From Bretschneidera sinensis (lineage: Eukaryota > Streptophyta > Magnoliopsida > Brassicales > Akaniaceae): a stretch of DNA of 64,000 nucleotides. This document shows positions 12,574 to 21,890 of the stretch, piece by piece. The position numbers and the translations under genes are program-made. Under the pieces are notes generated by a model. The model was given only the letters and a program-made list of their open reading frames with translations, searched no databases and was not told the origin of the DNA. The first letter of the stretch is position 1. Each line of letters starts with the position of its first letter. Where the stretch lies: the NCBI GenBank assembly GCA_023935145.1, contig CM043705.1:55771584-55835583 (forward strand), written 5' to 3'.

Positions 12574-14380
12574 TTTGTGAAACCCCCATCCCAAGTGTTA
12601 AATTGAAAAAATATTACTGTTAGTTTAAACACCACTTTGCAGTTTGGCCATGTTTTAAAACAAGAGGACAAGTAATTACTCTCCATATCTCTATCGAGTT
12701 TAAAATATCCCCAATGTTTTTTTGGTACTTAGTGGTGGTGTATAAAGTAAGAATTATATATCAAGTTGAATTTTCATTTCAAGGACTGAAAGATCTTTAT
12801 GGAGGAATAAAGGGTATGTGTCTTTCGAGCAATCATACACCATTTTTAATTTCCAGACTTAAAAAAGAGAAAGATGTTTAATTTGCTTAATTGGGTGGAA
12901 TTCGTATCATGAAAACAGAGAGGAAAAAAAAAAGAATTGCAAGTGAAATTACATTTTTAGTAGTTAATTACCGGTTGCACCTCTAGCATTGGCCATGAAA
13001 TAAAAACAGGCCAAACGGGTTCTCTCCTTACAATCTTTAATATTTTTAGTAGTAATCATTTTCTTGCTTTAATTTGGAATCATGTGCTTGTACTATCAAA
13101 GAAAATGGCTTTGAAGGAAGGCCTTGTAATGATTTTCTGCTGATTTCATCATTCCGTACCCAATGGCGAACAAAATCTACTCGAATATGCTATTATATAT
13201 TACTATTAATTGAATCTCTATACAGACGAGAAAGAAATTAGAGCATCATACACACATTCCAAGAAGGGGAAGAAGACAAACAGATGTAAGAGAAGAAGAA
13301 AACAAGAAGAGGTCATTCTCGTGAAGGGGACATTGGCAATCTTATGCTGACAAACAAGGAATGGCATAAAAAAGCCCACCTTTCGCCACTCATCACTCTT
13401 CCTTTCACTCTCTTTTCTTTTTTATACTATTTTGCAAAGTGATAGATTTTGATTATACAGTATGATTCATGAATTGAATTCATGTGACCCACTGTCACCC
13501 ACTCCCTAGCATCCAACACTGTCCTTTTTTTTTTTTTTTTAACTTTACTCCACTTTCATCCTTTTCACTCCCAAAAAACTCTCTTTCTTTCTTTCTCTTT
13601 TTCCACAATCATGCAGTAGTACTGATGGTACTTGTTTGTGGTGACAGATAATAAAGTATTTCTGGCTGGCCATTTTGCATCAATTGTTGAAAGCTATATA
13701 GTAAATGCTTTGTATTATTCTCTTCTGTGATGCACTTGCCAGGCAAATGTACCACATACTATGACATCTAAATATCTAAGCACCACACAAATATGAAATA
13801 TGCACTATAATAGACCTTTTTCAAAATAAAATAAAATTGACTAGTCTACTTTGATTTGGACATGTTTTTTGTCTATGCATAAAGCATCACAATGTTACTA
13901 ATGGAGTTACAGTGCTGTTCTTGTATAGGCACAGCTTGGTTATGTTTTGGTGCCAAAAGGGAGAAGCATGGTATGTATATTACTATATTGCATGTTTGAT
14001 AGATAAAATGAAGCAGATAATATGATAATTTTTACCTTTATGGGTATATTGATGAAAGGGTGAGGTGTGAGGGTGGAATGAGATGGAAAAAAAAAAATTT
14101 CGTATGGTGATGACGTGATAAAATATAATTTAAAAATAAGATGAAACATCTCATCCTTCAAGTATTCGTCTCATTCTATTTATTAAATGCATTCATAAAG
14201 TACTTAAAACGAGAATGTATAGTAAATAAGAAAATAATATAAAAAATTAGTATGTGTACTTGTATTGCATTTTCAATTTACACCATTCACTTTGAAAGAA
14301 TCAATCCCTTGATTTTTTTCAAAATATCTAAACGATGCCTTTTGTCAAGAGCATCATTAAAATCAATCAATAATATAACA
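12574..14380. other. HD-Zip I 3' flank and gene-free DNA
   Basis: Contains the presumed 3' UTR of the HD-Zip gene, then AT-rich DNA with long pyrimidine tracts (about 13385-13435 and 13525-13600). No gene, RNA gene or mobile element recognised. Confidence 0.5.
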
Positions 14381-14965
14381 CATTTGGATTACTTGTAACT
14401 CTTCACACGCACCGAATATGTGATTGTTCGCGCTCACTATACATGCTCTACAAGAGTAATGTAGTAAAATTAAAAATCTTTTGCTCTAGTATTAGATTTT
14501 TTTTCTTTTTTTCTTATGTGTCATATTTATTGTGTGCATGTGTAGTCAATCTTATATGTAAACTATCTTATTTGTCTCTCTCCATATGTGTCTGTGTTTT
14601 TAGAACAACAACAATACAACACACATAGATTACTTGTGACTTCACACGCACCGTATGTGCGAATTTTCCTGCTCACTGCACATGATCTATGGAAGTAATA
14701 TAGTAAAAATAAAAATCTTTTTGCGTTGGTACTAGATTTTTTTTTTCATCTTTCCTCGTATATCATATTTATTGTGTGCATGTGTAATCAATTTTATATG
14801 TAAACTACCTCATTTCTCTTTCTCTCTTTTTATGTTTTTTTTAACAAAGAACGATACAACACTCGCGGATTCTTGTGAGTCTTCACACGCACCGTTTGTC
14901 CAACTCTTCACACCAACTACACATGCTCTATAGGAGTAATTTAGTAAAATTAAAACCATTTTGTA
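14381..14965. repeat. ~240-bp tandem repeat, about 2.4 copies
   Basis: Units start near 14381, 14621 and 14861 and share, in order, GATTACTTGT (degenerate in the third), CTTCACACGCACCG, a TAGTAAAA block and, in the two full units, TATTGTGTGCATGTGTA with TTATATGTAAACTA. The third unit is cut off near 14965. Units are clearly diverged, so the array is not very young. Non-coding. Confidence 0.85.
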
Positions 14966-15600
14966 TATTTTTCTTAAATTTAAGAATATTTTTGTTTGAT
15001 TATCGATCAAGCTGTTATGCATTAAATTAATTTACATATCTTCATCAAGCAGATTTTAGATGCCAACAACTCTAAAAAATTGTGTAGTGGCTAAATTAAG
15101 AATTGTCTCTTGAAGAAGAGCTTGTTAAGTGGCCACGTGCATTAGTGGTTTAGTTCCTTAACTAAGCATTTTTATTATAATATAAGATTGGATTAAAATA
15201 AATAGAGAATAAGAGGATTCGTAGCATGTCTGTGATTATTGCTACCAAAAAAATTGAAGATAACATGAATAATCATGCATTATTACATTTGTTTAGTGTT
15301 TGAAACATATTTTGCCAATTATTTTGCTGCATTGTAAGATGAACATGGGTAGCGTCAACGGTAAGATGATATTTTAACGATAGACTAATTTTTTTTTTAT
15401 TGAAATAATGTCATAAAAGTAGGATGATTTCATAATAATATTTTTATTTATTGAAATAATGGGTGAATTGATTGATTTTTTTTATAAATGAAGAATATAT
15501 ATTGATATACGGGCCAAAGCCGAAGGGACGGTTCTATATTAGCCCCGAAGTCAGTTCACACATGTCCACGAGAGATGTTGGGGTTGACGCACAAATAACC
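14966..15600. other. Gene-free AT-rich stretch
   Basis: No gene or repeat structure recognised until the TGGGCC-rich region upstream of the plastid protein gene. Confidence 0.45.
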
Positions 15601-15613
15601 CAAAACAAATTTT

Positions 15614-15738
15614 TGGGCCTATTTTTTTGGTAGGAAGGAAGTTCGATTTTGTATGGGCCTCCTTGAATGGTTACTTCAGTTAGCTGTCACTTGGCCCAAA
15701 AGAAGAGAAGATAGTGATCCATGAGTATGCCACGTGGC
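15614..15738 (+). promoter_or_regulatory. Site II-type (TGGGCC) promoter cluster plus G-box
   Basis: TGGGCC occurs at 15614-15619 and 15654-15659, and its complement GGCCCA at 15693-15698. A CACGTG G-box (CACGTGGC) sits at 15731-15736. The start codon candidates are at 15825 and 15831. TGGGCY clusters are established promoter elements of housekeeping and organelle-protein genes in plants, which fits the predicted plastid protein downstream. Confidence 0.55.
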
Positions 15739-15824
15739 AAAGAATTGGCCGACAACAAATCAACTTAACTATCCAAAACTCTCTTTTCTCTTCCCTCTTC
15801 TACAGCAGAGAAACCTCCGTGGCC

Positions 15825-16416
15825 ATGGCCATGGCCTCGGCCTCCAACTCAGTTCTGTCACCCACCAATATCTCCACCTCTACCCCAAACTCTCCTTCCC
15901 TAACATCCCTCTAAATCCGCCTCCACCCACAATAGACCAATCATCAAGCTTCACGTGTTCTCCTCACCCAACAAACCCATCAGTACCACCACCACCACAG
16001 CCAAATCCCCCGCCTCAAAGCACCCCAAGGAAGAGACCGTTTTCTTCGATGGTGGAGCCCACTACGGTGACCTCCTAGCAAACCTTCTTCTGGGTTTCAC
16101 TATCATTTGGCTGCCCTTGACCTTAGCTGCAGTTTCAAGGGCCTTCAATTTGAGGTACAGGTTCACCAACCTGCGGGTGACGGTTATCTCGGGACTGACG
16201 GGTGATGATAGGAGTGACTTCTCTTACAAGGTCATCAAGGATGTCCAGGTGGTTCCACGTTTCATAGGTGAGTGGGGTGATATTATCATTACCTTGAAGG
16301 ATGTTACTAAGGTTGATCTAAGGAGTGTGCCTAACTTCAGAGAGATTGCTAAGTATTGTCTCTCTATGGCTGAGAAGCCTGTGGTCTTAAAGGAAAAAGG
16401 GGTTAAAGGGTTTTGA
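15825..16416 (+). CDS. Predicted plastid membrane protein with bacterial-PH-like domain; frame broken near N-terminus
   Basis: The conserved body (about 15960-16416) reads as a Ser/Thr-rich linker, a charged KEETVFFDGG segment, one membrane span (LLANLLLGFTIIWLPLTLAA), then LRYRFTNLRVTVISG with a beta-rich stretch like the bPH/DUF304-type domain of bacterial membrane proteins. It ends ...KEKGVKGF and a stop. The only good starts (ATG 15825 or 15831, a Ser/Thr-rich transit-peptide-like MASASNSVLSPTN) are in another frame, which stops at 15912-15914. The body frame has a TAA at 15901-15903 and no Met until near its end. A net one-base shift in 15904-15911 would join them. Either this is an assembly or sequencing indel, or the copy is a recent pseudogene; the clean body favours the former. 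No intron in the body. Function unknown. Confidence 0.75.
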
Positions 16417-17130
16417 ATCGGGTTTGTTTGGTTTAATGACTATGGATTTTGTTGGTTAATTTGTGGGCTATACTTTTAATCTCGTTTCTCTCAAAGAGGT
16501 ATGTAAAATTTTGTTGGGTAATTGATAAAATGTTGAAAACCAATTTCATTTTCATATTTCTCATCATGAATAAATGATGGATCATTTGTTAATAATGTTT
16601 TGAAATTCATCTGTTTTGTGTATCATTGGGTTGTTCATTGGAGTTGATTTTCTTTCTTTGTGATGTTGTTAGATAGGTATATATCAATCAATTTTGGAGT
16701 TTTTTGGCCTATAAATAGCTTCCACATGGCAAGTAATCTTTACCCATTTAAGCATTTGTACTTGCCAATGATTTTGATTCTTGCACGAAATTGTGAACGC
16801 ATAGGTTGAGGCATTGCATTCCATGGGAATGTGATGCAATTTAGCATATGCTGCCTGTTAATTTAGTGTAATGACTTGTGAAATGAACAGGGAAGAACTT
16901 GATTTGAAGAAACTAATGGATTTTTGGTAATAATAATTGTCTAATTGAGTCTCTCTGCTAGGGAGATTAATAATTGTTAAAAATCAGGAAGCTGCTGTGA
17001 TATTCTCAAACAGGAAGATGGATGTGATATTCTCGTAGTTTTAAAGGGAATGGGGATCCATCCCTCTCTTTAAGAATACATAAGTACATGCATGCCTTGG
17101 CGCATTTGTTTGGGGTTGATTAGAAAGGCC
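16417..17130. other. 3' flank without a gene
   Basis: Presumed 3' UTR of the preceding gene and unremarkable DNA up to the RNase H-like remnant. Nothing else recognised. Confidence 0.45.
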
Positions 17131-17132
17131 CT

Positions 17133-17197
17133 GGAATTAGCCTTCGAAAATAGGAATGCAAGTTCGCTGTTAATGCTCTACTTGAAGCCAACAATGC
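17133..17197 (+). pseudogene. RNase H-like remnant, left half, split by copia insertion
   Basis: Reading across the copia element (17197 to 21719) restores a phrase typical of LINE-associated RNase H domains: FAVNALLEANNATKNVIQ on either side of the junction, then ECRRLLD, a stop, LGARVALRHVPRE. The fragment is therefore older than the copia insertion. It has stops and no RT core nearby. Confidence 0.55.
17193..17197. repeat. Target-site duplication, left copy (AATGC)
   Basis: AATGC directly precedes the TG of the left LTR and recurs at 21714-21718 directly after the CA of the right LTR, a perfect 5-bp duplication as made by copia integrases. Confidence 0.95.
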
Positions 17198-17413
17198 TGT
17201 TGAATTTAAGAGAGGAAGTGAGACAATACAAAGAGAAGAATTGTATTGAATAGTGTGATTTACTTACAAAGGGAGCTATCCTATTTATATAAGCTAATAG
17301 GAGAAGTAAAGCTATACACAACCAATGTGGGATTATCTTATTTATACAAGCTAATAGGAGAAGCAAAGCTATACACAACCAATGTGGGACTAAGCCCATA
17401 TAATACATTAACA
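17198..17413 (-). repeat. 3' LTR of the copia element
   Basis: Starts TGTTGAATTT and ends ACATTAACA on the plus strand, 216 bp, and matches 21498-21713 except for one base. On the minus strand it has a TATATAAATAGG promoter box. Internally it carries a ~55-bp tandem duplication (about 17283-17393) built on TATA-AAGCTAATAGGAGAAG and ACACAACCAATGTGGGA; the same duplication is in the other LTR. Confidence 0.97.
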
Positions 17414-17431
17414 TCCCCCCTCAAACTCAAG
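17414..17431 (-). other. Polypurine tract of the copia element
   Basis: The minus strand reads TTGAGTTTGAGGGGGGA immediately before the 3' LTR, the position and composition expected for the plus-strand primer. Confidence 0.85.
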
Positions 17432-20400
17432 GCGGTAAGTGGGAGGTGAACTTGAGTTTGGAAACCAGAGAGTGAAAGCGTCCGGGTGGATGAGCCTTAG
17501 TGAAAATGTCAGCTGTCTGATCGGCTGAACTGACGGATTGTAGACGAACCGTATTCTGGAGAATGTGATCACGGATGAAGTGGATATCATTCTCGATGTG
17601 TTTTGTACGCTCGTGGAAGACATCATTGTGAGCGATCTGAATAGCACTCCTGTTGTCACAGTGTAGGATAGTGGCAGCAGGAGAAGAGATACCCATGTCA
17701 GCGAGTAGCCATCGAAGCCAGAGAAGTTCTTGAGTTGCATCAGCCATGGCACGATATTCAGCTTCGGTACTGGAGCGAGCAACCACAGTTTGTTTCTTAC
17801 TACGCCAGGAAATGAGAGAATTGCCCAAAAAGAAACAGTAACCAGTGGTTGAACGTCTGTCGGTAGGGTCTCCGGCCCAATCGGCATCAGAATAGGCTTG
17901 TAAAACGGGGGCAGACTGTGCTGAGAAATGAAGCCCATGAAATAAAGTACCCTTGATGTACCTAAGAATGCGAAGAACAGTCGAGTAATGGGTGGTCCGA
18001 GGAGCGGACAAGAACCGACTGACCTGATGAACGGCATAGGCAATGTCAGGGCGAGTGACAGTAAGATATACAAGACTTCCAACCAGTTGACGATATAGAG
18101 TGGCATCCTGAAGAGGTGAACCATCGAGTGGGGTAAGTCTGACATTCGGCTCGAGAGGAGTAGTGGCAGTGGTTGAGTCAGTGATCCCAGCCTTGGAAAG
18201 GAGGTCCGAGGCATATTTGGCCTGAGAGAGAAAAAATCCATCAGAATTAGATGAGACTTCGAGGCCAAGAAAATAGGTGAGCACGCCAAGATCTTTCATC
18301 TCGAATTGGCCACTGAGAAACTTTTTGAGTTCAGAAATACCATGTGGATCATCTCCAGTAATAACCATATCATCCACGTACAGTAAAAGAAGGATAATAC
18401 CGTTGGCAGTATGGCGGATAAACAGAGCCGAATCATGAGCACTCGGTGTGAACCCAAACTGATGAATGGTAGTGCTGAATTTGGCAAACCAGGCACGTGG
18501 AGCTTGTTTTAAACCATATAAGGCACGACGAAGGCGAAAAACTTTGTTTCGAGTGGCATCCAAGCCGGGAGGTGTATGCATATAGACTTCCTCAAGAAGT
18601 TCCCCATTCAGAAATGCATTTTTGACATCCATTTGAAATAGAGTCCATCTTCGAATGGCGGCGACAGCAATGAGTGTACGGACAGATGTGAGCCTCGCCA
18701 CTGGAGCAAATGTCTCTTCATAGTCAATGCCATATTCCTGAGCAAATCCCTTGGCAACAAGTCGGGCTTTATATCGTTCAATAGAGCCATCAGAAAGTGT
18801 CTTGATCTTAAACACCCATTTGCACCCAATAGGAGTTTTTCCAGCGGGTAGATCAACAATATCCCATGTATGAGTTTTAGCTAGGGCCTGAAGTTCTTCA
18901 TCCATTGCTTTCTGCCAAAGAGGATTAGTACTAGCCTCCTTATAGGATTGAGGCTCATGCAGATGAAGTATAGTGGAAAAACAATGATAATCACAATGGT
19001 AATCAACAAGATGAGAAGGGGGGTGAGTTACCCTGGTAGATCTGCGGGGGTGATCTGGAGGATGGCTCTCAGAGGGAGTCGGTGCAGACTCATCAGACAT
19101 AGGAATATCCTCGGGCACGACCGATTGAGTCAGAGAGGTGAGGTCAGCTGATGGTTCTGGAGCTGGAACTGGGTCTGGGTCTGGAGAGGTAGGATCAACT
19201 GGTGGTTCTGGAACGGAAGGGGTGATATCAGCTGGTGATTCGGAGGTGGACTCAACAGTACCTGAAACTGGATTCTCAGGAAATAACTTAATAGATGGAT
19301 CAGTAAAGAATCTGGAGTTAGTGATGGTTGATATGTCAAATGACCGTAAGGAAGAGAACATTTGATGTTCCCAAAAAATGACATGACGAGAGATACGAAG
19401 AGTTTTAGAAATAGGATCCCAGCATCGATACCCCTTATGTTCAATACCATATCCAATGAAACAACACAGATGAGCCCTTGGTTGTAATTTGTTGTGTTCA
19501 TGTGGTTTGAGAAGAACAAAACAAGCGCAACCAAAGACTCTGAGGTTAGAGTAATCAGGAGGTTTACCGAAAAGGCGCTCGAATGGAGATTGATTTTGGA
19601 TTGTAGTGGAAGGGACACGATTGATTGTGTATACTGCGGTGAATGCAGCATCACCCCAGAAACGTTCAGGACATGATGACGAAATGAGTAGAGCACGAAC
19701 GGTGTCAAGAATATGTCGATGTTTGCGTTCAGCTCGTCCATTTTGTTGGGAGGTTCCAGGGCACGAGCGGTGGGGGAGCGTGCCATTTTTGTGAAGTAGG
19801 TTTAGAAAAGCACGGTCTTTATATTCCATTGCATTATCTGAACGAAAAATTTTGATATTCCGAGAGAATTGAGTTTGAACCATAGAAGAAAAATCAGAAT
19901 ATATTTGAAAGAGTTCAGATCTGCTTTTCATAAGAAACAACCAAGTATAACGAGAATAGTCATCCACAAATATAACAAAATAACGAGCACCACCCATTGA
20001 TGCATGAGGAGAAGGCCCCCAAACGTCAGAATGTACTAAATCAAAAGGTGCAAGGGAAACGGACTGACTCTCATTAAAAGGTAAAGCTGATTGTTTTGCA
20101 AGTTGACAATGAATACAATGAAAAGACTCATGCTGAAGTGAACCTAACTGTCCACTAGAAATAAGAGAACGTAGAGGGCTAGATGAAGTATGACCTAACC
20201 GAGAGTGCCACAATTCCACAGGTGAGAGTGCTGGGATGGATGCGGCTGATTGATTTGGTGATGGTGAGGATGGGACTTGGAGATGAGTGAGCTCAAAGAG
20301 GCGTCCAACTTTACGGCCGGTTCCAAGAAGTTTTCCTGTCTGAGGGTCCTGCACACGACAACCAGTAGAAGAAAAATGCACATCAAGTCCAAGATCACAT

Positions 20401-21044
20401 AGTTGTCCAACAGATATAAGGTTAAGCGTAAGATTAGGAACTAAATATGTGTCAGGGAGAGACAAATGAGAACTATCAACATGTCCAGTTTGGCTGACCA
20501 GCATATTTGATCCATTGGCAGTGTGAATAGTATGCGCATGCTCATCACGGGTTTTAGAGGAGAAAATAGAGGCATCAGAAGTCATGTGATTGCAACAAGC
20601 AGAATCGAAATACCATCGGGATGTACCTGGTGTAGTTGACATGGCTATATTGTTACCGATTTTATTTAGAGCCTCGGTAAGAACGGTGCAGAAACCACTC
20701 CAATCAGGTGGAGAATTGGATGAAGTTGGTGTAGCATCAGTGGTTACGGCAGCAGTATTCTTTGGCTTGGAATATGACCGATTGTATGAGCCTCGAGAGT
20801 GATATTGGTTCCCATTTGACTGATTTCCAGATGGAAGTTTAGGGCAGTCTGCAAGATAGTGACCCGGTTCTCTACAGACTTTACATAGGCGAGAAGGACA
20901 TTTGAGCAATTCATGCCCTTGTGAATGACAATACTTGCAATATAAGGGCTTCTGGTGTGTGCTCTGTCGGTGGGGTAAGTCCGATTCAGCCATAGGAGCA
21001 AAGAGGAAGGTGAACCTCCAAGAAACCAGTGATGTGACGGTCAA
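17427..21044 (-). CDS. pol: Copia polyprotein: zinc knuckles, protease, integrase, RT, RNase H
   Basis: A single uninterrupted 1205-residue ORF. In order: two gag-type zinc knuckles (C36-x2-C39-x4-H44-x4-C49 and C54-C57-H62-C67); protease with WYFDSACCNHMTSD (D147, DSA rather than the usual DSG); integrase zinc site (H280, H285, C310, C313); integrase catalytic D340, D403, E439, exactly D-D-35-E; reverse transcriptase with YVDD at 889-892; RNase H with DADWAG (D1053), STEAEYRA (E1094) and HCDNRSA (D1130). The gag capsid domain that normally precedes the knuckles is absent. The first ~17 residues are translated from the repetitive leader, so Met18 (MAESDLP) may be the real start. The ORF stops ten bases before the purine tract. 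All catalytic residues I can check are present, so it is probably enzymatically competent. Confidence 0.95.
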   Translation of the reverse strand: MTVTSLVSWRFTFLFAPMAESDLPHRQSTHQKPLYCKYCHSQGHELLKCPSRLCKVCREPGHYLADCPKLPSGNQSNGNQYHSRGSYNRSYSKPKNTAAVTTDATPTSSNSPPDWSGFCTVLTEALNKIGNNIAMSTTPGTSRWYFDSACCNHMTSDASIFSSKTRDEHAHTIHTANGSNMLVSQTGHVDSSHLSLPDTYLVPNLTLNLISVGQLCDLGLDVHFSSTGCRVQDPQTGKLLGTGRKVGRLFELTHLQVPSSPSPNQSAASIPALSPVELWHSRLGHTSSSPLRSLISSGQLGSLQHESFHCIHCQLAKQSALPFNESQSVSLAPFDLVHSDVWGPSPHASMGGARYFVIFVDDYSRYTWLFLMKSRSELFQIYSDFSSMVQTQFSRNIKIFRSDNAMEYKDRAFLNLLHKNGTLPHRSCPGTSQQNGRAERKHRHILDTVRALLISSSCPERFWGDAAFTAVYTINRVPSTTIQNQSPFERLFGKPPDYSNLRVFGCACFVLLKPHEHNKLQPRAHLCCFIGYGIEHKGYRCWDPISKTLRISRHVIFWEHQMFSSLRSFDISTITNSRFFTDPSIKLFPENPVSGTVESTSESPADITPSVPEPPVDPTSPDPDPVPAPEPSADLTSLTQSVVPEDIPMSDESAPTPSESHPPDHPRRSTRVTHPPSHLVDYHCDYHCFSTILHLHEPQSYKEASTNPLWQKAMDEELQALAKTHTWDIVDLPAGKTPIGCKWVFKIKTLSDGSIERYKARLVAKGFAQEYGIDYEETFAPVARLTSVRTLIAVAAIRRWTLFQMDVKNAFLNGELLEEVYMHTPPGLDATRNKVFRLRRALYGLKQAPRAWFAKFSTTIHQFGFTPSAHDSALFIRHTANGIILLLLYVDDMVITGDDPHGISELKKFLSGQFEMKDLGVLTYFLGLEVSSNSDGFFLSQAKYASDLLSKAGITDSTTATTPLEPNVRLTPLDGSPLQDATLYRQLVGSLVYLTVTRPDIAYAVHQVSRFLSAPRTTHYSTVLRILRYIKGTLFHGLHFSAQSAPVLQAYSDADWAGDPTDRRSTTGYCFFLGNSLISWRSKKQTVVARSSTEAEYRAMADATQELLWLRWLLADMGISSPAATILHCDNRSAIQIAHNDVFHERTKHIENDIHFIRDHILQNTVRLQSVSSADQTADIFTKAHPPGRFHSLVSKLKFTSHLPP

Positions 21045-21485
21045 CTGATGATGTGGCAGTCAACCGGTGATGTGGCGGTCAACTGATGACGTGGCAGTCA
21101 ACTGCTGATGTGACGGTCAACGAGTAACGTGGTGCTGACGTGTTGTTGATGTGGTGCTACTGTGGCGGCAGCGTGTCTGAAACAGGAGCGGCAGCGGAGA
21201 TGATGTCAACGGGTGACGTGGCAGCGGAGATGATGTCAATGGGTGACGTGGCACTGAGGTGGCGGTGAGGTGGCGCTGATGTGGCTTTTAGGGCTGACGT
21301 GGCAGCAGCGTTTCTGAAACAGCAGCGACAGCGGAGATGATGTCGATGGAGAATGAGACTCCGACTATAGTGATGACCCGACAGGTATGAAAAGGATATA
21401 CTAGAAGTTTTTCTGATGTGAAGGATCCACTAATAGTGGCAATCACAGAGCATACTCAACTCTTAAAATACCGAGAACCATTAAG
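21045..21485 (-). promoter_or_regulatory. GC-rich repetitive leader with ACGT-core motifs
   Basis: Untranslated region between the primer-binding site and pol. On the plus strand TGACGTGGCA occurs exactly four times (21087, 21214, 21244, 21295), with near copies such as TAACGTGG near 21126. A 30-bp unit (GCGGAGATGATGTCAA then TGGGTGACGTGGCA with one change) is tandem at about 21194-21253, with a third partial copy near 21329. Shorter ~20-bp units with TGTGGC(A/G)GTCAAC lie at 21044-21121. TGACGTGG is a known plant bZIP-binding core; a regulatory role is inference. Confidence 0.6.
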
Positions 21486-21497
21486 GCTCTGATACCA
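21486..21497 (-). other. Primer-binding site (initiator tRNA-Met type)
   Basis: The minus strand reads TGGTATCAGAGC directly after the 5' LTR, the classic complement of the plant initiator tRNA-Met 3' end used by many copia elements. Confidence 0.92.
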
Positions 21498-21713
21498 TGT
21501 TGAATTTAAGAGAGGAAGTGAGACAATACAAAGAGAAGAATTGTATTGAATAGTGTGATTTACTTACAAAGGGAGCTATCCTATTTATATAAGCTAATAG
21601 GAGAAGTAAAGGTATACACAACCAATGTGGGATTATCTTATTTATACAAGCTAATAGGAGAAGCAAAGCTATACACAACCAATGTGGGACTAAGCCCATA
21701 TAATACATTAACA
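21498..21713 (-). repeat. 5' LTR of the copia element
   Basis: 216 bp, same ends and internal duplication as the copy at 17198-17413, one mismatch noted. It contains the minus-strand TATA box that would drive the element. Confidence 0.97.
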
Positions 21714-21718
21714 AATGC
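21714..21718. repeat. Target-site duplication, right copy (AATGC)
   Basis: Second copy of the AATGC pentamer at 17193-17197. Confidence 0.95.
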
Positions 21719-21890
21719 AACTAAAAATGTGATTCAAGAGTGCAGAAGACTGTTGGATTAGTTGGGTGCACGTGTAGCGCTAAGGCATGTTCCTAGAGAG
21801 AGTTTCATGGCCATAATTGGGAGGCAGACTTTAGCTAGAGAGGAAGGCTACATGGTACATCCTGCAGGGGAGAGAAACTCTACTTTTTTT
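21719..21890 (+). pseudogene. RNase H-like remnant, right half
   Basis: Continues the domain broken at 17197: TKNVIQECRRLLD, a stop at 21759-21761, then LGARVALRHVPRESF, similar to the RNase H domain downstream of plant LINE reverse transcriptases (usual end: ...VPREANRLADxLA). Degenerate. Confidence 0.55.

Larger units (their letters stand above)
17198..21713 (-). mobile_element. Young Ty1-copia retrotransposon, complete ends, gag capsid region absent
   Basis: A 4516-bp element on the minus strand, bounded by two 216-bp LTRs and a perfect 5-bp target duplication (AATGC). The primer-binding site TGGTATCAGAGC abuts the 5' LTR, a purine tract abuts the 3' LTR, and a single 1205-codon ORF lies between. 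The LTRs differ at one position by my reading (17311 C versus 21611 G), so insertion was recent. The gag capsid domain expected upstream of the zinc knuckles is missing; its place is taken by a GC-rich, internally repetitive leader (21045-21497). The pol enzymes look intact, so the copy may mobilise only with capsid protein supplied by a relative. Confidence 0.95.

Noticed and set aside
13600..13790. Possible miRNA precursor downstream of the HD-Zip gene
   Set aside because: No long complementary arms and no match to the conserved plant miRNAs I know.
15955..16416. Body of the plastid protein taken as a complete 153-residue gene starting at 15955
   Set aside because: The codon at 15955 is GTG, not ATG, and nuclear plant genes rarely start there. 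The true N-terminus is in another frame, so it is reported as frame-broken instead.
17408..18289. A 293-codon minus-strand frame
   Set aside because: It overlaps the copia pol ORF in a shifted frame and carries no domain signature; it is a shadow of the RNase H region.
19130..19786. A 218-codon minus-strand frame
   Set aside because: Shadow of the integrase/linker part of copia pol; Leu-, Ser- and Pro-rich composition is what the shifted reading gives.
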